Assembly: GCA_900538555.1 (NCBI GenBank)
Contig: UPYI01000016.1
Span: forward strand, 1 to 64,000
DNA length: 64,000 nucleotides
Direction of reading: 5' to 3'
From: an uncultured Porphyromonadaceae bacterium
GTDB lineage: Bacteria > Bacteroidota > Bacteroidia > Bacteroidales > Barnesiellaceae
The notes under the pieces were generated by a model. It searched no databases, was not told the origin of the DNA, and saw nothing but the letters and a program-made list of their open reading frames with translations. The position numbers and the translations under genes are program-made. Each line of letters starts with the position of its first letter. Within the stretch, counting starts at the first letter, position 1. Below are positions 1-8,979 of the stretch, one piece after another.

Positions 1-24
1 TCTATTCAGTTAAGCTACCGAGCA
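1..24 (-). tRNA. 5' part of a second tRNA, cut by window edge
   Basis: Read on the minus strand, these bases match the acceptor and D-arm start of the tRNA-Arg at 81-154 almost base for base, differing in the acceptor stem (GCTCGG instead of GCTCCG). This looks like the 5' end of a second, tandem tRNA whose anticodon lies outside the window, so its identity cannot be stated. A tRNA fragment is the alternative. Confidence 0.5.
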
Positions 25-80
25 ATTTCCAAATCTGTTTTTTCATATAGTTGATCTAGCTTGAACAACCTTGCATTGAG

Positions 81-154
81 TGACTCCGACAGGATTCAAA
101 CCTGTAACCTTCTGATCCGTAGTCAGATGCTCTATTCAGTTAAGCTACGGAGCC
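81..154 (-). tRNA. tRNA-Arg (anticodon ACG)
   Basis: The minus strand folds as a cloverleaf of 74 nt. The 7-bp acceptor stem (GGCTCCG with CGGAGTC) includes one G-U pair. The anticodon stem TCTGA/TCAGA encloses loop CTACGGA, giving anticodon ACG, and the T-arm ACAGG/CCTGT encloses TTTGAAT. Base 73 is A and CCA is not encoded. It should read CGT and, after A34 to inosine conversion, CGC and CGA. A TATCTTTG -7 box lies just upstream. Confidence 0.95.
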
Positions 155-166
155 CTTTTGCGGATG

Positions 167-174
167 CAAAGATA
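167..174 (-). promoter_or_regulatory. -7 box of the tRNA-Arg promoter
   Basis: Minus-strand TATCTTTG matches the Bacteroidota -7 consensus TAnnTTTG. It lies 12 nt upstream of the tRNA 5' end, so transcription would start just before the tRNA. The -33 region (about 196-199) is weak. Confidence 0.6.
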
Positions 175-287
175 GGAATAATTTTATTTATCGGTACAAT
201 TTTCGAGCTATTTTTTCTCTTTTATCTTCATTTTTCCGGATTCGATCGCAGGAAGAATGGAGAACAAAACGGCTTATCACCTCATTA

Positions 288-2570
288 TCAAAGGAATTTA
301 CGGCTCAATATCAACAATCCGAAACTAACCCCGACATTCCATTGCCGACCGGGATTGTCGTAATAGTTGAGATAAACGCTTGCCGAAGCAAACGGGAAGT
401 TATAAACCAACGACAACTCGCCCATGAAACTGATCGAATCGAACAGTTTTCCGTAGTAAGGGGTATAATCCACCGGATCTTCCAAAATCCGATAAAGCGG
501 AGCAAAACAGTACACCTCGCCCCGAAGTTGAAGCCCTTGCCATATCTTCCAGATCGGGACCAAACCGGCGGCGACATATTGATTAGCCCGGAACTTGGCA
601 TGGAACGTATTCTGGCTATGCGGCGTCGGAGTAAAAGCCGGAGCCTGCACGATTGTAGAGGCATACGACGAGAACAAGCCTTTGCTCGACAACAGGGCTT
701 CCCCCTTTACACCCAGTGTAAAATGATTTCCGAACGGGAAATAAAGTTCGGCATTTCCCTTGATCTGCAACCAAGAAAGGAATCGTTCTCTCGATAAACT
801 CCGTGCCGGATTATATACTCCTTTTCCGTAGACCACCTCACCCAGCAACGATATGCTTCGACCCGACGAGGGATACATCAGCCTGTCCAGACTACTCTGT
901 TCGAAATTCAGAGAGATCATCCCCAAACTATATGTACTCTTATCGGATTTATACCGGGAATAGTCCTCCACATTCGACTGGTAATAGGCATCGGTCAAAT
1001 ACCCGTAACCGGTCGAAATCTCCGCCTTTGCCGTGCTCATGAACGGCAGCCCCAAGCGGAGTTTTATATAATACTCCGACTGGGAGATAAACGTAGGCAC
1101 CCGGTCTTCATAGAACAGGAAATCGGATTCGTAAAATTTCTGATTCGACAGAACTCCGGTCAGTTTCAAGTACATCGGCATCCGTGTCGGCAGGTCGATA
1201 CGTCCCGACAGTTCGCCCGACATATACGACTGTCCGATCTGCCCCGATAAATCGAGGTCGAGCGAATAGAGGCTTACCGTACGATAATGCGCCCCCAAGT
1301 AGAGCAAGTTGGTATTGGACGAAGAAAGGTAACCGCCGATCCCCAGCTTCAACTGGTCTTTTGCCGTAGCCCGCATATTCAGCGTAAAATGTCCCGACGA
1401 CGGATTGTAAATCGCCGAAGGTATAAGATCGGATATTTTCCCGTCGGACAAAGTCTTGTAATAATACTCTTTCGCCTGCTCTACCGACAGCTCGCCTTTC
1501 CCCATCGGAAACTGATGACGGATATAATCTCCCTGCGCCCGACCTGTACCCTCTACCGAAATACTGTCGAACACAAGTTCGGGTGTAGCCGTACGGAACG
1601 CCGAACGCCGCGCCTCGACCACTTCCGGCTTTATCTCGCGCGGGATCCGGGTCTTGATCGAGTCCATTAGCGAAATCGCCCGGTCGTAACCGATCCGGTA
1701 TATGGCATCGGCTTTGGGAAAATCGAGCAGCCCGTATTCGCTCAAATCGAATTTCATCAATATACCGTCGTCCGGATCGAGCGAATAATCGCTTTTCTGC
1801 ATCACCATGCCCTCAATCTGTGCCACCAAATCGTCCTCTGCCGGCTTCATCCGGTCGGACGCCACAACGCTTCCGATAATAATGTCGGGATTGAAATCGG
1901 CTTTCATGACATCCACCGGGAAATTGTTGTAGATACCGCCGTCATAAACCAGCACGCCATCTTTCTCGATCGGCTTGAATACGAACGGGAAACTCATGGA
2001 AGCCCGGACCGCATCGCCCAGATCGCCGTCGCGCAAAATCATCGCCCGCTTGTTATACACATCGGATGCCACACAACGGAACGGCACGAACAGATTGTCG
2101 AAGTTTCCGCCCGACTGTGCCGTATATACGGAAAAAATATCCATAAAGGCGAAATTCATCGGCAACGGATTGATCAGGCTGGTCGGGAACAATTTGGGTT
2201 TGGACAAAACGGAATCGCCCACACTGATATTGAACGCCCCCATTTCGGGCGTGGGATCGGGCTTTTTAAAGTAATAGACATATTTTTTATCGACAATGCC
2301 TCTCGACCACAATCCGAAATCGTCCGACTGGATCAGCTCGATCATCTCTTTCGGGGTATATCCCATCGCATACCATGCCCCGACAATCGCCCCCATAGAA
2401 GTTCCGGCAATATAATCTATCGGCACGTTGTTTTCCTCCAATGCCTGAATGATACCGATATGGGCGATACCTTTGGCTCCGCCGCCACTCAATACCAGAC
2501 CGACCGATTGCGAACGTACCGGAAGCATGAACAAGCAACACAAGATACAGACTATCCCGAATTTCTTCAT
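288..2570 (-). CDS. Patatin-like phospholipase with C-terminal outer-membrane barrel
   Basis: Predicted secreted serine lipase/esterase of the patatin family fused to a BamA/PlpD-like barrel; 760 aa from the chosen start. That start gives a signal peptide (MKKFGIVCILCCLFMLPVRS); a longer frame reaches 2672 but would run into serB. The patatin core has the oxyanion loop SGGGAKG (about 28-34), the nucleophile motif GTSMG with Ser58, and the dyad Asp in DGG of VYDGGIYNNFP. From about residue 370 there is a POTRA-like stretch, then alternating beta strands ending in a short hydrophobic strand, as in outer-membrane barrels. The start lies 16 nt after the serB stop, so the two are probably co-transcribed. 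Substrate is not known. Family assignment is firm; outer-membrane placement is inferred from the barrel pattern. Confidence 0.9.
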   Translation of the reverse strand: MKKFGIVCILCCLFMLPVRSQSVGLVLSGGGAKGIAHIGIIQALEENNVPIDYIAGTSMGAIVGAWYAMGYTPKEMIELIQSDDFGLWSRGIVDKKYVYYFKKPDPTPEMGAFNISVGDSVLSKPKLFPTSLINPLPMNFAFMDIFSVYTAQSGGNFDNLFVPFRCVASDVYNKRAMILRDGDLGDAVRASMSFPFVFKPIEKDGVLVYDGGIYNNFPVDVMKADFNPDIIIGSVVASDRMKPAEDDLVAQIEGMVMQKSDYSLDPDDGILMKFDLSEYGLLDFPKADAIYRIGYDRAISLMDSIKTRIPREIKPEVVEARRSAFRTATPELVFDSISVEGTGRAQGDYIRHQFPMGKGELSVEQAKEYYYKTLSDGKISDLIPSAIYNPSSGHFTLNMRATAKDQLKLGIGGYLSSSNTNLLYLGAHYRTVSLYSLDLDLSGQIGQSYMSGELSGRIDLPTRMPMYLKLTGVLSNQKFYESDFLFYEDRVPTFISQSEYYIKLRLGLPFMSTAKAEISTGYGYLTDAYYQSNVEDYSRYKSDKSTYSLGMISLNFEQSSLDRLMYPSSGRSISLLGEVVYGKGVYNPARSLSRERFLSWLQIKGNAELYFPFGNHFTLGVKGEALLSSKGLFSSYASTIVQAPAFTPTPHSQNTFHAKFRANQYVAAGLVPIWKIWQGLQLRGEVYCFAPLYRILEDPVDYTPYYGKLFDSISFMGELSLVYNFPFASASVYLNYYDNPGRQWNVGVSFGLLILSRKFL

Positions 2571-2586
2571 ATATCGCTTTATATTC

Positions 2587-3810
2587 TTATGCCTGTGAAA
2601 TAAATGAATCTTTAAATCCCAAGAAATAGAGAACGCCATCCAGCCCGATCGTCGAGATGGATTGTCCGGCATTCGCCTTTACTTTCGGTTTGGCATGGAA
2701 AGCGATGCCCAAACCGGCTGTACTCAACATCGGCAAATCATTTGCGCCGTCGCCTACGGCTATCGTCTGGGCTATATCGACATTCTCCACTTGGGCAAGC
2801 AGTTTAAGCAATTCCGCTTTCCGACGACCATCGACTATCTCGCCGACAAAACGTCCGGTCAGTTTCCCGTCGGCAATTTCCAGTTCATTGGCGTACACGT
2901 AGTCGATACCGAAACGTTGTTTCAGATAATTGCCGAAGTAATTGAAACCGCCCGACAGGATGGCGATCTTATATCCCGCCCGTTTCAGCACCTGCATCAG
3001 CCGTTCCACCCCATCGGTGATCGGCAAATGTTCGGCAATATCTTTCATTACCGACACGTCGAGTCCTTTAAGCAACGCCACCCGTTCGCGGAAGCTCTCT
3101 TTGAAATCGATCTCTCCTCGCATGGCAGATTCGGTAATCGCACGTACCTGCTCACCTACTCCGGCACGGTCTGCCAACTCGTCGATGACCTCCGTTTCGA
3201 TCAGCGTGGAATCCATATCGAAGCAGATCAACCGGCGACAACGTCGGTACATATTATCCTCCTGCAACGAAATATCCACTTTGAGCCGCGACGACAGTTC
3301 CATAAACCCCGACTGCATCGCCGTACGGTCGATCGGGGTACCCCGGACCGAAAACTCGATGCAAGCCTTAGGCACACGAGCCCGTTCGTCGAGCGGGATA
3401 CGTCCGGTAAGCCGTTGTATGGAGTCGATATTCAGCCCCTGTTCACAGATAATATGGGTCACCTCACCGATTTGCTGCGCCGTAATCTGGCGACCCAGAA
3501 TCGTAATGATATACCGGTTCTTACCCTGCGAATTTACCCACGAAGTGTACTCCTCTTCCGAGATCGGAGAGAACCGGATATTCACTCCCAGCTCGTACGA
3601 CTTGAACAGCAGATCCTTCAATATATCGCCCGACCGGGAAGAATCGGTCTTAAACAAAATACCCAACGACAGTGTGCGATGAATATCGGACTGACCGATA
3701 TCCAATATCAACGCACCGTAATGCGCCAATACTTCGGTCAGCGCAGTGGTTACACCCGGCTTGTCCTCGCCCGATATGTTGATCAGAATAATCTCTTGTT
3801 CTCTCTCCAT
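2587..3810 (-). CDS. serB: Phosphoserine phosphatase SerB with N-terminal ACT-like domains
   Basis: Catalyses the last step of serine synthesis, O-phosphoserine to serine, in the cytoplasm. The 407-aa protein has two ACT-like regions (about 6-90 and 100-180), which in this family sense amino acids, then a HAD phosphatase domain. HAD motifs are clear: DMDST at 198-202 (Asp198 nucleophile, Asp200 acid/base), ILSGG for motif II, and GDGANDL for motif III. A tandem promoter repeat (3891-4057) fires toward this gene. The patatin gene follows after 16 nt. Confidence 0.95.
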   Translation of the reverse strand: MEREQEIILINISGEDKPGVTTALTEVLAHYGALILDIGQSDIHRTLSLGILFKTDSSRSGDILKDLLFKSYELGVNIRFSPISEEEYTSWVNSQGKNRYIITILGRQITAQQIGEVTHIICEQGLNIDSIQRLTGRIPLDERARVPKACIEFSVRGTPIDRTAMQSGFMELSSRLKVDISLQEDNMYRRCRRLICFDMDSTLIETEVIDELADRAGVGEQVRAITESAMRGEIDFKESFRERVALLKGLDVSVMKDIAEHLPITDGVERLMQVLKRAGYKIAILSGGFNYFGNYLKQRFGIDYVYANELEIADGKLTGRFVGEIVDGRRKAELLKLLAQVENVDIAQTIAVGDGANDLPMLSTAGLGIAFHAKPKVKANAGQSISTIGLDGVLYFLGFKDSFISQA

Positions 3811-3890
3811 AAAAAATTACAAATGTATATAAACGATAATGCAAGCCGCAGACAGAGGCGTATTTACTCGAACAATGTCAAAGCATAGCT

Positions 3891-4057
3891 TATCTTTTAC
3901 AAAGATAGTGCAAATCGAGAGCAGAGACAGCAAACTCGTTTGAATGGCTATGCCGAGATGCAGCCTATCTTCTACAAAGATAGTGCAAATCGAGAGCAGA
4001 GGCATCAAACTCATTTGAATGGCTATGCCGAGATGCAGCCTATCTTCTACAAAGATA
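3891..4057 (-). repeat. 75-bp tandem promoter repeat upstream of serB (3 copies)
   Basis: Three minus-strand -7 boxes TATCTTTG lie at 3900-3907, 3975-3982 and 4050-4057, exactly 75 bp apart. Each is one arm of a palindrome TATCTT-n5-AAGATA (the 3891-3907 copy reads TTACA in the loop, the others CTACA). Between boxes the units share a spacer with TCTGCTCTCGATTTGCAC and a segment reading CATCTCGGCATAGCCATTC on the minus strand. A TTTG lies about 23 bp upstream of the two proximal -7 boxes. All copies point into serB. The rest of the 3811-4251 gap has only a decayed fragment near 4183-4206 and no gene. Confidence 0.85.
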
Positions 4058-4251
4058 ATACTCTCTCAAAAAATTTCAAAAATAAACCGTCGTCCTTCAC
4101 TCTCCTTTTTTGCACAAATTCAGTTCAAAAACGGACGTTTCCGGAAAAGAAACGGGTTCGATAGCCGCACCGAACATGTCCGGGCTATGCCGAGGAGCGA
4201 TAAGACAATAAATATAAACGTCCGAAACGGTCATTCTGTTCCGAACGCCGA

Positions 4252-6825
4252 TCAACGCAACCGATTATTCTCTGTTTCTTCACTCAACACATCGATAGCT
4301 GTCAAATGGAAATCGGATTCCACCATTCCCGACAATGCCAACCGGTGGCTCTTACAAGGCGGGGCATACAGGCGTACCGGAACAGAATAGATATGATTTC
4401 CTCTTATCCTGTCGTGGCAGATAAGCCCGTGCTCTCCTTCATAGGCATGACTGCCCCACACCGACAGGAACAGATCGGCAGCTCCCGAACCGCCCAACCG
4501 CCAATGCACTTCCCGCCACCGTTGCACGGCATCGGCAGTGATCTTCACCGGACGCGTAAGCAACATTACCTGACAGATCGCCCCCTTATTCTCCTCACAT
4601 GCAAATATCCATTTGGATGGAGTACCGCACAATAGCAATGCGCCGTGTTGGTAAAAATCGGAATAAATCTCCTGCCGTTGATAAAGGTAGCCCGACTGCA
4701 CATTCAATACACAACTGTATTCCAGATCGGGATTTGAAATCCACAGTTCATTTTCGTGATAATCGTATCCGACACATCCTCCGTCCAGAAATTTACGCAA
4801 TGAAACCCAACGCGACATGGTATCATACAACCCGCAGTTATCAATCAAATATTCCATGATATTGTCGTCCGTCTCGTAAAGCGCGTCGTCCAACGCCAGC
4901 AACGGAATACTTTCCGTCCCGTTCAGCAACAACAGATTATTTTCATCGGTATAGATTATCGCATTTTCAATCGGGACAATCACTCCATTTCGCGGTAACG
5001 CCCGTCGGTTCATCAAATGTACATGGCTGTAACAGACCGCACCTTCCCCCTTCTGCAAAACCCAAATACCGCCATCGGTAAAAACATACAGCGGAAATTC
5101 ACCGTATTGTCCCTGCGAAAGTGCGGCGGTAGCGGTTGCAATACCGATAATCTTTCCCTCCGATATCCGGTAAGTCTGTTCCGAAGGGAAGAAAAAAGGA
5201 TTGTCCAATTCCGATACACGCAACAAGTTCCGGCAAGTCTCTTCCAATCGCTCCGATTGCGGGACAGCCCATTCCGGCTCTTCCGTCAGTTCGGGCAATA
5301 CGATCGGTTTCATTTCCGGATCGAGATAGACCGCCCGATCTTCATTCTCCACCGGCGAAAGCGTAAATACGCCCCCATATACTTTCGTTGCGGTACGCAA
5401 CCGGATCTTCATCCCGATCGCCCGGCTGTCGGGATAAGAGAGCATGGCAGACAAACGGGTCGAAAAACTCGGCATACTTCCGCTCCATACCGCCGAAGCG
5501 ATTCCGTTCGTCGTCTGGATCGAAACCCGAACATAAGCGTCTGCCGCTTCTTCCTGCACATCGTCGCCCCAAGCGAAGAACTGCGACACCGGATAACCTT
5601 CGAACAAAGTCTTCCGGATATTCGCCAAATGCAACCGGCTATTGTAAATATACGCGCACTCCGCACCCAACGTCATATAATCAGCCGAATCGGGCTTCAA
5701 TACCGAACGCTGTACCAGATTATCGACCGTTACAGGCATGGCGCAACTGTAATCCATGCCGTTCGACAACTCCTTTACCGGAATCGTACAGAGATGATAA
5801 TAAAGTGTTTCGTTTTTGAAGTTCTTATGCAACTCTGTCAGAGGGCGAAGCGGAGTATTGAATATCCAATAGTAACGATGTTCTTCACTCGACCGGTCGG
5901 TTTCGAACGAATAACGCTCGATGACCGAATCGTTATACGGGACCATTTCGGCAGATACATAGACATCTATCCCCGTAACGATGTCCGACCACTCCTCCAT
6001 GTCTATATCGTTCACATGGAAGGCGACACTGAACGGGTTCAACTTGAACTGCGTTTCGTACACTCCGGCATAGTTCGTCCCGTCATACAACATCCTGACC
6101 TTATATGTCTTTCCGTCGGGTTGAAACACATTTTCCGCCGCAAGAGTAACCGGGGCGGATGCCATGTAAGTACTGCCGTCATAAAGGCGCAAGGCAAAAC
6201 GTACCTGCACTGGCTGCACAAAATGTTTCGCCTCCATAGCCCGGCTCTTACATTTATAATACGCCGTCATAAAACGTTCGGCATAATTTTTCAAATCATC
6301 TGCCGCCATAGTCAGAAGCAAGCGCCGGAACGGTTGCACGAACATATATCTCGGTATTTCTTCCGTCACCTCATCCTCGCTTTTGGCAAAGAACGAAAGA
6401 TCGGGAAATTTCGGTTTGGTGCCCAGATAAATGTATTCGCCATCCCGCCAATAAAAATAGCGGGTAGTTCCGGCATACAGGACTACCAACGTATTCCCTA
6501 CCGCCTTGATATCGACCGGGAGTTCCGTGCCCACATACATCGGTTGGTTCAGATGCATGATCGTACCGTTCCGTTCTCTTGCCTCGTAATAAATCTTTCC
6601 TTGCTCGGTCGTGATGTAGCACGAGTCCCCGCCGACCGTATGAATACAACGCAGTTTGCGCCGTTCATTCGTCAGTTCGAACAATCGCTCATGGCGTCCG
6701 ACCGGTTCCAAGCGTCCGTTCCGGTTTCGTAAATTCAATATCCGGCTGCAACTTCCGTCAGGGGCTTGTGCAGGAGAATGCCCGGTCGAGATTCCCGACA
6801 TATTCAATCTGGTAGTTTTCATCAT
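4252..6825 (-). CDS. Phage tail nozzle / DNA-stabilisation-like structural protein
   Basis: An 857-aa, mostly beta protein that resembles podovirus tail-hub proteins (P22 gp10-like stabilisation protein, T7 nozzle, crAss-like muzzle) in pattern. The N-terminus has a segment of the type NLRNRNGRLEPVGR, and the centre has NPFFFP, QGQYGEFPLYVFTDGGIWVL and repeated short strands as in beta-propellers. There is no signal peptide and no enzyme motif. I start at the ATGATGAAAACT (6825) because an A-rich leader and a TACTTTTG box lie just upstream; a longer frame to 6948 adds a basic, poorly ordered stretch. It is divergent from the portal gene, 148 bp away. No other virion genes flank it. Phage origin is inferred from motif style; the exact family is not certain. 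Confidence 0.65.
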   Translation of the reverse strand: MMKTTRLNMSGISTGHSPAQAPDGSCSRILNLRNRNGRLEPVGRHERLFELTNERRKLRCIHTVGGDSCYITTEQGKIYYEARERNGTIMHLNQPMYVGTELPVDIKAVGNTLVVLYAGTTRYFYWRDGEYIYLGTKPKFPDLSFFAKSEDEVTEEIPRYMFVQPFRRLLLTMAADDLKNYAERFMTAYYKCKSRAMEAKHFVQPVQVRFALRLYDGSTYMASAPVTLAAENVFQPDGKTYKVRMLYDGTNYAGVYETQFKLNPFSVAFHVNDIDMEEWSDIVTGIDVYVSAEMVPYNDSVIERYSFETDRSSEEHRYYWIFNTPLRPLTELHKNFKNETLYYHLCTIPVKELSNGMDYSCAMPVTVDNLVQRSVLKPDSADYMTLGAECAYIYNSRLHLANIRKTLFEGYPVSQFFAWGDDVQEEAADAYVRVSIQTTNGIASAVWSGSMPSFSTRLSAMLSYPDSRAIGMKIRLRTATKVYGGVFTLSPVENEDRAVYLDPEMKPIVLPELTEEPEWAVPQSERLEETCRNLLRVSELDNPFFFPSEQTYRISEGKIIGIATATAALSQGQYGEFPLYVFTDGGIWVLQKGEGAVCYSHVHLMNRRALPRNGVIVPIENAIIYTDENNLLLLNGTESIPLLALDDALYETDDNIMEYLIDNCGLYDTMSRWVSLRKFLDGGCVGYDYHENELWISNPDLEYSCVLNVQSGYLYQRQEIYSDFYQHGALLLCGTPSKWIFACEENKGAICQVMLLTRPVKITADAVQRWREVHWRLGGSGAADLFLSVWGSHAYEGEHGLICHDRIRGNHIYSVPVRLYAPPCKSHRLALSGMVESDFHLTAIDVLSEETENNRLR

Positions 6826-6840
6826 TTTCTTTTTTACCGG

Positions 6841-6848
6841 CAAAAGTA
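6841..6848 (-). promoter_or_regulatory. -7 box for the phage tail-like gene
   Basis: Minus-strand TACTTTTG fits TAnnTTTG and sits 15 nt upstream of the ATG at 6825. The expected -33 TTTG is not at the usual distance (a TTTG lies 34 bp upstream), so strength is uncertain. The rest of the gap holds a small hairpin CGGAG-TATG-CTCCG (about 6924-6937) between the two divergent genes. Confidence 0.45.
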
Positions 6849-6973
6849 AACGCTCCGGATGCGCCCGGATGCGATAACGATACAAACGGTATCGCTCCTT
6901 TTTTTCATTATCGCACGGCAACGGAGTATGCTCCGGCTTACTTTGCAACCCAAACCATAGTCATTCGACCGAT

Positions 6974-8905
6974 ATGAAACAAAAAAATGTACATCAATTT
7001 ACACGTACCCGGCTGATGCCGTCGCTTCACGAACCGACCGAGAACGATGAAATGTTCGACCGTTCGCAATACAAAATCCTGCTCCAAGCCAAAACAGCTT
7101 GGGAAGAGATCCGACACTTCCGGGACAAACGAAGCCGCAACCGGAACTATACGTTCGGCAAGCAGTGGAACGACAAGATAACATTGCCCGACGGGCGGAC
7201 GATCACCGAAGAACAATATCTGCGCGAGCAGGGGAAAGTACCGCTGAAAAACAACATGATCCGGCAATTGGTAAAATCGGTGCTCGGACAGTTCCGCAGC
7301 GTACAGACCGAACCGGTCTGCATCGCCCGCGACCGCAAAGAACAAGCCATCGGAGAATTGGTCAGCGCAGCCGTCCAATATGCCTACCAACACAACCGGC
7401 TGAACGAACTCGACAGCCGCACATTGGAAGAATTTCTGATTTCGGGCAGCTGTTTCCACAAAATCGGATACGGCTACCGCCGTGGAAAAATGGATGTATG
7501 GATAGACGAGATAAACCCCAACCGCATATTTTTCAACCAGCTGGAAGATAGTCGATTGTGGGATTGCACATTCATCGGCGAACTGCACGACGTATCTATC
7601 ACCGAGGTGGTTTCGCGCTTCGCCGGAGGATCCCGACAAAAAGCGGCACGCCTGCGCGAGATATACGGCGAAGCCACCTCCGAATATCTGACCCATAATT
7701 TCGAGAATCTCACCGCCGAACCGCTCGACAATCTCGACTTCCTGATCGCCCCCACCCCCGACAAATGCCGGGTGATTGAAGTCTGGCGGTTGGAAAACCG
7801 CGAACGGATAAAGTGCCACGACATCCTGTCGGGAGAATATTACAAAGCCGAAGCCGGGCAGGCAGAAGAGATCGAACGGGAAAACCGGCGACGCATCGCC
7901 GAAGCAAAAGCGTCGGGCATACCGGAGAACGAAGTTCCCGTCATCGAAACGGAATGGTTTGTCGATACGGCTTGGTATTACCGGTTCTTCACCCCATTCG
8001 GCGACCTGCTCGATGAGGGAGAAACACCCTATTGGCACGGAGAACACCCGTATGCATTCAAACTCTATCCGCTGATCGACGGAGAGATACACTCGTTTGT
8101 AGAAGACGTGATCGACCAGCAACGCTATATCAACCGGCTGATTACCCTCATCGACTTCATCATGGGGTCGAGCGCCAAAGGTATCCTGTTGTTTCCCGAA
8201 GACCAGATACCCGACGGAATGACTTTGGAAGAGATAGCCGACGAATGGACACGCTACAATGGCGTAGTATTGTTCAAGCCCAAACCGGGCGGCATGCTTC
8301 CGCAACAAATTTCAGTGAATGCCACCAACGTAGGTGCATACGAACTGCTATCGCTGCAAATGAGGTTGCTGGAAGATATTTCGGGCGTACACGGCGCCAT
8401 GCAGGGAAAACCGGTCGCTTCGGGTACGCCGGCATCGCTTTACGCCCAACAGGTTCAATACTCGGCAAGCAACCTGCTCGACCTCTTCGAATCGTTCAAA
8501 ACCTTTCGGGAAGACCGGGATACGAAAGTGATGAAGACCATCCAGCAATACTACGACGACCAACGGTACCTGCGCATAGTAGGTACGACTTGCGGAAAAG
8601 ATGCCAACACTTACCATCCGGAAGAGGTACGCAATACCGAGTTCGACCTCAGTATTACCGAATCGCTCTCCACTCCGGCATACCGCAGCATCTCGAACGA
8701 TCTGTTACTGGAACTGTTCCGTACCGGAAACATCACCCTGCAAATGCTACTCGAAAACGGTTCGTTCCCCTTTGCCGACAAATTGCTGCAAAGCCTCTCC
8801 GTCCAACAAGGACAGCAAATGCAACAAACCGCACCGGTACAATCCACAGGAATGCCGTTACCGGAAAATGCACCTGCGGCAGATGCACCCCTGCAAAATC
8901 CGTAG
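6974..8905 (+). CDS. Phage portal protein, P22-type/podoviral
   Basis: A 643-aa protein with the layout of a podoviral portal, the dodecameric ring through which DNA enters a capsid. Features seen: a helical N-terminus with W and R-rich repeats; KNNMIRQLVKSVLGQ as in portal wings; the block DEINPNRIFFNQLEDSRLWDC followed by IGELHDVSITEVVSRF, which matches the P22 order of a strand, a DSNS-like turn and a helix; EDVIDQQRYINRLITLIDF, the helix seen in portal stem/clip regions; and a Q-rich, Ala/Pro-rich tail. It is intact. It stands alone with the divergent tail-like gene between serB and fabI, with no terminase, scaffold, capsid or integrase within the window. A strong terminator follows. Portal is the best reading; its present role is unknown. 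Confidence 0.75.
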   Translation: MKQKNVHQFTRTRLMPSLHEPTENDEMFDRSQYKILLQAKTAWEEIRHFRDKRSRNRNYTFGKQWNDKITLPDGRTITEEQYLREQGKVPLKNNMIRQLVKSVLGQFRSVQTEPVCIARDRKEQAIGELVSAAVQYAYQHNRLNELDSRTLEEFLISGSCFHKIGYGYRRGKMDVWIDEINPNRIFFNQLEDSRLWDCTFIGELHDVSITEVVSRFAGGSRQKAARLREIYGEATSEYLTHNFENLTAEPLDNLDFLIAPTPDKCRVIEVWRLENRERIKCHDILSGEYYKAEAGQAEEIERENRRRIAEAKASGIPENEVPVIETEWFVDTAWYYRFFTPFGDLLDEGETPYWHGEHPYAFKLYPLIDGEIHSFVEDVIDQQRYINRLITLIDFIMGSSAKGILLFPEDQIPDGMTLEEIADEWTRYNGVVLFKPKPGGMLPQQISVNATNVGAYELLSLQMRLLEDISGVHGAMQGKPVASGTPASLYAQQVQYSASNLLDLFESFKTFREDRDTKVMKTIQQYYDDQRYLRIVGTTCGKDANTYHPEEVRNTEFDLSITESLSTPAYRSISNDLLLELFRTGNITLQMLLENGSFPFADKLLQSLSVQQGQQMQQTAPVQSTGMPLPENAPAADAPLQNP

Positions 8906-8913
8906 CGACAAAA

Positions 8914-8956
8914 GACAAAAACGGGCGCCTGCAACAATGCGAGGCACCCGTTTTCA
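8914..8956. terminator. Bidirectional terminator between portal gene and fabI
   Basis: AAAACGGG-c-GCCT pairs with AGGC-a-CCCGTTTT around an 11-nt loop. The A-run on the left and T-run on the right allow it to act for both convergent genes. Confidence 0.85.
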
Positions 8957-8979
8957 CTTCACTATAAACAATAAACAAA

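Noticed and set aside
3891..4057. CRISPR array
   Set aside because: Repeats are in tandem with period 75 and similar spacers; no cas genes and the units contain promoter boxes.
5017..6732. 571-aa open frame on the plus strand opposite the phage tail-like gene
   Set aside because: Antisense of a better frame; composition rich in Arg/His/Ser with no domain. The minus-strand frame has clear phage-style motifs.
6938..8308. 456-aa minus-strand frame opposite the portal gene
   Set aside because: Antisense shadow of the portal frame; no family features.
4252..8905. Complete prophage
   Set aside because: Only two structural genes are present; capsid, terminase, integrase, lysis and replication genes are absent on both sides.
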